Assembly: GCA_018398805.1 (NCBI GenBank)
Contig: JAGFBZ010002268.1
Span: forward strand, 1,178,001-1,242,000
Direction: 5' to 3'
DNA length: 64,000 nucleotides
Source of the DNA: Hirundichthys speculiger
Lineage: Eukaryota; Chordata; Actinopteri; Beloniformes; Exocoetidae
Part shown: piece after piece, positions 57,351-64,000 of the stretch
How positions within the stretch are numbered: position 1 is the stretch's first letter
Layout of the letters: each line of letters opens with the position of its first letter
The notes under the pieces: model-generated
What the model was told of the DNA's origin: nothing
Databases searched by the model: none
What the model saw: only the letters and a program-made list of their open reading frames with translations
Made by a program: the position numbers and the translations under genes

Positions 57351-57549
57351 TGTTCAATTAATTGTTTAACCACCCATTTTTCATATGACAAGTGTCACCT
57401 TATTTGTTGACCCCTTACATTAATATTCGAATGTAGCTTTTAGCCTTGTATGTTGATCAAAGTGGTGTTAAAGGTTTGCCTGGGCTGCAGAGATTTTTCA
57501 CATTTCAAATTGGGCCTTGGTATTCTGAAGTTTGGGAATGGCTGATTTA
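57351..57549. mobile_element. hAT fragment, inverted relative to the element at 1230
   Basis: The reverse complement matches about 1233-1400 of the element in the morf4l1 intron, ending in TTTGGGAATGGCTG. The other half, including the CTCF-like core, is missing here. Confidence 0.7.
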
Positions 57550-59957
57550 ATAGATTTCTTTTTTCAAAAACGTTTATTTTAGAACCTGAGGCTGAGGTGA
57601 TGTAGTTGTGTTTTATGTTCAGGCTTGATGGTTGATTGCTGTATGTGGCTGAGGAGAAAACAAGAGGATGACAACACACTGAGATGGACTTAAGTCATAA
57701 TTAACTACAAACTGGCCTATTTTAATGTTTTCTCTTATTAAAGTTATTAAGCTGCGGCTATACATTTTATTTATTTCAAAGTGGGCTACTTTTTATTTGA
57801 TCAATGTTTTACAAATCAGTGAATGACTCAAATGGACCTGTCCTTTGTTTTATTTCAAAGTTGGTCAACACATGCCAGTGTTTTTTTTTCTCCTCTTTCA
57901 AAAGATTCAAGATTCAATATATTGACTGTCATGTCAACAAGTTGATCAGAATCTGTCTTGGTTCTGCTCCCAAACATATACAGTACAACATCACCCAATA
58001 TACAGTCTTTATAAGAGTTTAAGGTTTTCCTTTGTCATAACAGGTAAAAAACAGCAATAAAATGTCAACAGTTTTGTTTGTTGTTTTGTAATTTCATAAA
58101 TGCAACCAACTATAGTTCTTTTACAGTGGATGACAAAAAAAATGGAAATGAAAATTTATTAAGTATCTTGTATGACTTCCTTTTGCATTAAAGACTTTAA
58201 AATCTGCCAAACATAGTAGGAATAAGCTTTTGGATAGATTCAGATCCCTCTGAATACAGTATAACTATATATAAAACGTCATACACTGTGTTATCTTCAT
58301 TTTAAGGGTCAAATAGGTTTTGCAGCTCCAGAAGAATTTTATTCAGGGGAGAGGGACAAAAAATGGCTCTTTTGATAGTAAAGGTTGCCGACTCCTGTTC
58401 TATAGGATGTCAAGTTCATATTGCATCATCTTTTCATTGAATAAATTTCAGAAGTTGAACATTTTCCTCTTTTTAGGTCACGGCTTGTAATTAGTGGGTG
58501 ATGGTGGGTCCCAAAGCCAAACCAGCTGAGAGCCACTGTTCTAGACAACTTGTTCAGATATTGGCATGGTCAAACTATAGCAGTGACAAAAAATGAATCA
58601 TCTATTAAACCATTAATTGTAATTATATTTGACAATTAAATGTATACTGAAGTTTTAATAGCTGTTATAGGCTTTATGGAACCTTGAGCACAGTGTATCT
58701 ATGCAAACATGAGCTCAGAATATGCAATCTCTGGTACTTGTTCATATTAAAATTAGTAATATCCAGCTCTTTCTTCCCCAGTGCATGATGGAATCCCACT
58801 TGTGCCCAAACTCTTGCTCTAGCTTAAGACAGATCTGGCTTTATTTCTTGCTGTTTCAGGCCTTATTATTTATTTTTTTTTTTCTAAGGCCAATAAACCT
58901 GAAATCAAAATCTAACTTTATCAAGAACTGGGATGCAACATAGTGTTTCCTCAGCAGTTTCAAAACGTTATCAATAGGGAGCGTAAAGACATCCAATTAA
59001 AGGCAACTGTACTGGACAGGACAAATTTATGCATTCTTTGACTGTTTTCTATACTTTTATGAATCAATGCTGAATCATTGAAAATGAAAATTCATACTCT
59101 TCTGTGTATCAGTGTTTGTACCTCGCATGTGAACAGAATTATTTCACTCTTATATTTTAAGACTTCTAAAAACTGCAAATCTTGGATTCAGGCATTCTGA
59201 AACTGTAAAAAAGCCCTTTCACCCTTTATTATTAGGGTTTGACACATTTGAATTCATCATTGAAAAAAGAAGTATAAATCATCTGAACTTTCCAATGCCT
59301 TTACACTGCTTATTAAATGTCAATGGTTTAAATTTCATGACTTAATAACTCTTTGCAGTTCTCTCCTGTGATTACCATCATCCCCATACTTATAATTTGA
59401 AACCACATCAGCCACAGCAGTTTGCTGGACACAACTATCACTTAACATATTGGCGTGTAGCTTTAGGTTTAGTTTTGGCTTCAGTCTGTGGTCAGATGAC
59501 CAGTTGGATATTTTCTACTGATGATTTCATCTTTGAGGACATCAGAGACCTATGAGTCTGGCCAGGAGCTGTGGGCAGGAGGAAACTGAAGTGTTGGAGA
59601 AGAGTTGTAGCCTGTAAAGTGATGGCAAAGTTGAAGCGATGATGTCAAGATTCTCTTGATTGAAGTATTTCCAGACACCCAGAATAACCAGTGTAGACAG
59701 GTAGCAACAACTACCTTATCCACTGTCAGGTGTTGTTATGTTCCAGAGGTCAGTTTATTAAAACAGAAAGTTTTGGTGATATGATTGTTTTATTTGTACA
59801 CAACTAGAGTTCAGTATTGTTACAACATCAATGACACAATTTTGAAATGGTGATTTTTTTTTTTAAATTGCTTTTTTTTTTTTTTTAAACCACTGTTGCA
59901 GTGTCCACTCTCCTGCTCATTGGGAGACATTCCAGTCTATGGACACTACAGTTTGAC

Positions 59958-59958
<1 letters not shown>
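57550..59958. other. Spacer without a recognised gene
   Basis: Holds a CAGTGGCT-type hAT end at about 58485-58542 (GGTGGGTCCC ... GAGAGCCACTG). No exon is recognised in about 2.4 kb. Confidence 0.45.

Positions 59959-59990
<32 letters not shown>
59959..59990. repeat. (GTT)n microsatellite
   Basis: About ten TTG/GTT units. Confidence 0.95.
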
Positions 59991-60179
59991 AACATAATCT
60001 TCCTCATTGCTCATCCAATGTGCCTTCCCATGTAGCAGCAGCAATCTCTGTTTTGGACGTTGGACACGGCAAAATCTGTTGATTCTAGCGAGCAGTAGTC
60101 ATGTGGTTGACCTGACTGAGGATTATATAGGAGCAAATGTTATTAACCATAAGTTAAATTATTATATATTAAGTAAAGA

Positions 60180-60345
60180 AACAATGGCAAGTAAAAACTC
60201 CTCAAGTGAGAGAAAAGACTTTAACCAAACAGTGGCAAGGAAAAACTCCCCTTTAAGAAGGAAGAAACCTTGAGCAGGACCTGGCTCATAACGGGGGACC
60301 TTCCTGCGGAAGGCCAGCTGGGTAGAGGAAGGAGATGGGACAGAG
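60180..60345 (+). repeat. 3' part of the teleost GGCAAGGAAAAACTCCC repeat
   Basis: Two tandem-like variants of AGTGGCAAGGAAAAACTCCC (60181 and 60233) are followed by AAGGAAGAAACCTTGAGCAG and CCAGCTGGGTAGAGG. This order of phrases is widespread in spiny-rayed fish. The 5' part of the family is seen at 19110. Confidence 0.65.
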
Positions 60346-60729
60346 AGGAGAGGCACAAATATATTGTCAGTATTATATAGGACAAAATATTGTAATTACT
60401 TTGCAGAGGCTTCTGAGACGAGCGGTTGCCGAACTGTTCTTTTATTTTATTGTGCACAAATACAACTTACAGTATAGTTGTAGCTCGTCAAAATACACGT
60501 GAACTCTCTTGGTCTCTCTCTGCCACCAACCTGCAGGAGAGCACCTAACACGCCCACTCTGCTCAGGCAGCCACAAGCCCACACCTGACTGAGATGACCT
60601 GGGGTCCAGTGATTGACAGGGGGAGGAGGAGACAGGCCAACTGCATTCCTCTATCTATATTCTGGGTTGTTACAATATATTATTAATTACCTATTAGCTG
60701 GAGAACTAAGAATTATATATACTAAAAAT

Positions 60730-61841
60730 TAGGGCTGGGCAACGATCAGAATTTTTAATCGTGATTAATCGCATTATTTCCCTGATTAATCATGATTAAT
60801 CGCATTGTATACGCAAAATCATAAAATGTATTCAAAAGTAGTGTAAATTGCACTTTTGTTAAAATGTTCTGCTGCCATATGAACTAAAGTGCCATAACTT
60901 AACACTTTTGACATCAGCACTTGTCAGTAACACATATTAAGTGTAAATCTCATTTAAAAAAAAATGTTAAATATAATAACGCTTATTGCCACTGCCAGGG
61001 CATCAATGTCATCCTGTTTTTATAAAAATTAAAAAAAAAAAAGTCTACAAACAAAATCCAACAAAATGATTGTGGCTCAGCACAATCATAGCATTAAAAC
61101 AGGTCATTTCTGAGGTAACAGCAGAAACTTTCAATGGGGAGTTCAACTTGGCATTGGTTACAAATAACCTTGTTTCTGAATGAAAATGTCCATGTTAAAG
61201 TTCAGTAACTTTACCAATCCGTGTACCATTCATTCGTTTCTATTTTCAGTTGTCAATTAAAAAAAAATAAAAAGTGACATTTTATTACGTTTTTTTTGTT
61301 TTTTAATCTAACACAGAAAAAAATTAAAAAATTCCTGTTTTTTTTTTTATATTTCAATTTTAGACTTGGATCAAAAATACGAAATTAAAAAACGGGCCAC
61401 AGGACTGAATTGGTTTAAAATCGAGGATTAGACTTTTTGTTGTCATTACACATCTGTGCCACTAGATGGTGCCGCACTGAAGTAACCAGTAAGAGAATAG
61501 CAGGACAGCGAACACATGGAGCAGATCTGATGTAACATAGATGAATGACGCGAAAGTTTTGATGAAGTGCAGAATTTTTTTTTTTCAGACAGAATTGTTA
61601 ATATTGCTACCTGAGTTGCTACCCGAACCGTAAAGTACACAGATTTTTACCGCTCTCCATGTCTGTTTTAGCTTTACCGCATGTTTCCTGCCAATTGTCT
61701 TTCGGTTCCGCTGCAGCCAGTAACAGACTTTTCAAAACAAAAGCATGTGAGCAACATGCGTTAACGCGCGATAAAATAATTGTCGGCATTAATAAATTAA
61801 TGAGTTAACTCGATAATAATGCGTTAACTTGCCCAGCCCTA
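60730..61841. mobile_element. hAT element with TAGGGCTGGGCAA ends and composite interior
   Basis: A perfect CTAAAAAT duplication (60722-60729 and 61842-61849) brackets 1112 bp with ends TAGGGCTGGGCAA and TTGCCCAGCCCTA. Subterminal GATTAATCGCATT motifs are repeated. The interior holds two modules also found in other elements: 61440-61495 (inverted at 24501-24556) and 61518-61634 (57243-57348). No transposase frame remains. Confidence 0.92.
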
Positions 61842-61849
61842 CTAAAAAT

Positions 61850-63179
61850 GGAACCACACTTTGCAGTCAAGCAGAGCACAAAAACTATGACTAGTGTACT
61901 TGATATGCTGTGTTTACGAGGCGCAGTTTACATAGTCTGCAGACTGAAGCAGATACACTATTGCTCGAATATAAATACTCATGTAGTCACTCATGTAGGC
62001 TCAACTATACGGAACTATATGGGCATTATACTGACTACATATGTAACTGGATATTGTCTGTTATGATTGTCTCTTCTGCTCTGAAGAACGCTGTAGAGTA
62101 AAGTGACCCATATTTAGTCATCTTTTATTCTTTTCTTTTTTTTGTTGAGCAAAAAAGATGTTAATCATACCCCTAAAACCTTTTCAACCTGCTCAAGTCT
62201 TTTTTCTTTTTCTTTAAATAATAAGTTAATTTTATTGATATCAAGAATATCTACTTTAACAAGAGTAACAAGAACAGTGGCAACTAACATTTGCTAACAG
62301 CGCTTTTATTATCTAGAACATTAGCAGTTTTCTAAACAAATATGCAAGCACGCATACAGTAGGATACCCATGTAATATGGTTACGTGACCAATGTATGTA
62401 ATGGCGAGATGCCATTTCGGCGTCTTTGTCTCCATGCAAGGGTGAGCAGATTTCGTAAGTCGACACCTACTTCTTCATGTGACTTGTCATCTGGAAGAGT
62501 TATTTTGTATGTTTGTGAATATCAGTGTTGCTCTGTAAACGCCAGTCTGGCATCAGGCAGTAACAAGAGCCCATAAGGAGCTGATGCGGTGTGTAAATTA
62601 AACTGACTCTATACCCTCTCCTCCTCTCTTGGATTGGTCTCTGTTTATTTTTGCTTGTGATGTTTTGCACTATAAAAGTGAAAGTTTTGCTTTTAATGTG
62701 GGGGTGGAGAAGCAGTTAGGTGTGGTTGCAGTCTCTGAAAGCTGCTAAGATCTAACTTTGCTACTGCACAGCATGGATCAGGGGGCTTTGGAGCCAGGCC
62801 ACCTTTTTTAGATGGAAGGTTAGACAGAAGCTTATGGCCCTGTAGCATCCTTTGAGGATGTGTGCCAAGATCACTTCAAATTTGCAAACCATAATCCCTG
62901 TCCGACATTAATATTGTCACTTGGCGGCAATCAGTAAGCACAGGGAAGGGGGCAATGTAAGCAAGGTCTTTTTGGCTGGCCTCGTTTCAGGCTGGCAGTG
63001 GTGAAAGATACTAAAGCCATTACTCATTGTACTGGCATGTCCAGAATGTATTCTTAGCCCCTGTCTTCCTATCAGTCACTACAGAAAGGTTGGAGGGTCA
63101 AAAAATAAAGAGGTAACCAGTCTATATGACTGTCTGCACTGCTGCTGTTTACCAGGGAGGGGGTGATATTTTAAACCTG
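61850..63179. other. Spacer without a recognised gene
   Basis: No repeat or exon recognised. It becomes GC-richer towards 62700, perhaps upstream sequence of the candidate transcript below. Confidence 0.45.
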
Positions 63180-63930
63180 GGAGAGCTCACATATTTACCC
63201 CGCTGAGTCTGACTGACCTTGCCATTTGGTGTTGTGAGGAAGATAGTGGAGAGAAGAGGCAAAGAGAGAAGCCTTTAGTTACCGCTTGATAAGCAAGGAG
63301 CAGGAAGATCTTGCAGGCAGAACTTCCCTGCCCCCCAGAAATCAAAAGGAAGACTACCGGGGAAAAGAAGAAGAAAAAGAAGATTGAGTAAAACAGGAGT
63401 TTTGAGGATAAAGGCAAAGGTGGAGGGAACTTTACTTGCGGGAGACGAGAGGCAGCCAGACTGAGCTGACTTTTACTCCAGAGGAGGAGTTGCAGTTGCC
63501 GGCCAGGGCAGGTCCCAGGGCTGGCAGGGCTGGCCCTACTGCTTCTCCACCTCCATTTCTTTCTCCTTTTTTTTTCCTCCTCCTCCCTTTAACCATCAGC
63601 CAAACTGCTGTGCAGTGATGGACTTGCAGGCACAGCTCATGAGCAAAAAAGGAATGCTTAGAAAATCTGGACAAATGAACTTCTCTGCCTCTAGTGAAGG
63701 AAACCTTAGTTTTTGAGCTTTGAATAAAAGGACCTTTGCTACTGCATAGACTAACCCTGTGTCTTCTCATCCATTTTTGTTGCACTCACTGGCTGAGTGC
63801 ACTGAGAAACCAAGGGTTTATATATATAAAGAGATTACATATAATTTTTTTTTTTTCTAAGTCTTTGTAAACCGAAACAGTGGCGACTTTTTCAGTAGCA
63901 CGGTGCAAGGACCAGCTCCACTCACCCAAG
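63180..63930 (+). promoter_or_regulatory. Candidate purine-rich 5' leader or promoter-proximal region
   Basis: A long GA-rich stretch (63230-63420), GC-richer DNA at 63480-63550 and a pyrimidine tract followed by AG (63846-63860) resemble a vertebrate 5' UTR or first-intron border. There is no TATA box or clear start site. Weak inference. Confidence 0.25.
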
Positions 63931-63966
63931 ATGAGCCGCTGGCTGAAATGCACCTCTATGCACTTT
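63931..63966 (+). CDS. Possible first coding exon at the window edge
   Basis: ATG in good context (CCCAAGATGA) opens MSRWLKCTSMHF, followed at once by a GTATGT donor. If translation instead reads on, the next residues (VCILCYQIYYF) would give a hydrophobic, signal-like N-terminus. The window ends before either reading can be tested. The gene is not recognised. Confidence 0.25.
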
Positions 63967-64000
63967 GTATGTATTCTTTGCTACCAGATTTACTATTTCC

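Overview
The window reads as nuclear DNA of a ray-finned fish, probably a percomorph teleost. It has AT-rich introns with GT-AG junctions, a vertebrate-type split gene, and a dense teleost-style mix of hAT, Tc1, Tigger-like and Harbinger DNA transposons, L1- and L2-type LINEs, tRNA-derived SINEs and long microsatellites. Nothing looks bacterial, organellar or viral.

The one gene I can name is the 3' part of morf4l1 (MRG15) on the + strand. Seven consecutive coding exons lie between 898 and 9801, with junction phases that fit throughout. They carry the linker and the whole MRG domain, then the stop codon and a polyadenylation signal at 9964. The chromodomain exons lie off the left edge. A second + strand promoter and first exon is likely at about 14150-14525 (16 codons, then a GTAAGT donor), but I do not recognise the gene. 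A weak first-exon candidate sits at the right edge (63931-63966) behind a purine-rich leader.

From about 18.7 to 62 kb the window is mostly accessory DNA. 18.7-28.5 kb holds a SINE, a broken minus-strand ORF from a transposon-like family, a Tigger-like MITE, Tc1 remnants, and two copies of a 1.1-1.2 kb hAT element (family A), one of them inside another element. 30.75-43.79 kb is one nested stack. An old BED-finger hAT was split by an L2-like LINE. That LINE was split by a hAT (itself split by a second hAT), by a small 3-bp-TSD MITE, and by a MADF-domain Harbinger. The Harbinger was split by a nearly full-length 5.77 kb L1-like LINE with 14-bp target duplications, an open ORF1 and an ORF2 broken only near its C-terminus. 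45-62 kb holds a THAP-like element, a Tc1 carrying two retroposons, a third family A copy between two long AT tracts, and several more hAT-type elements.

No new biochemical system is evident. The observations most worth a second look are the nested stack, CTCF-like motifs lying mainly inside transposons, modules shared between unrelated elements, the repeated pattern of deleted hATs that keep only the start of a BED finger, and the unclassified minus-strand ORF near 20 kb. All coordinates, motif matches and target duplications were read by eye, without alignment or database search.
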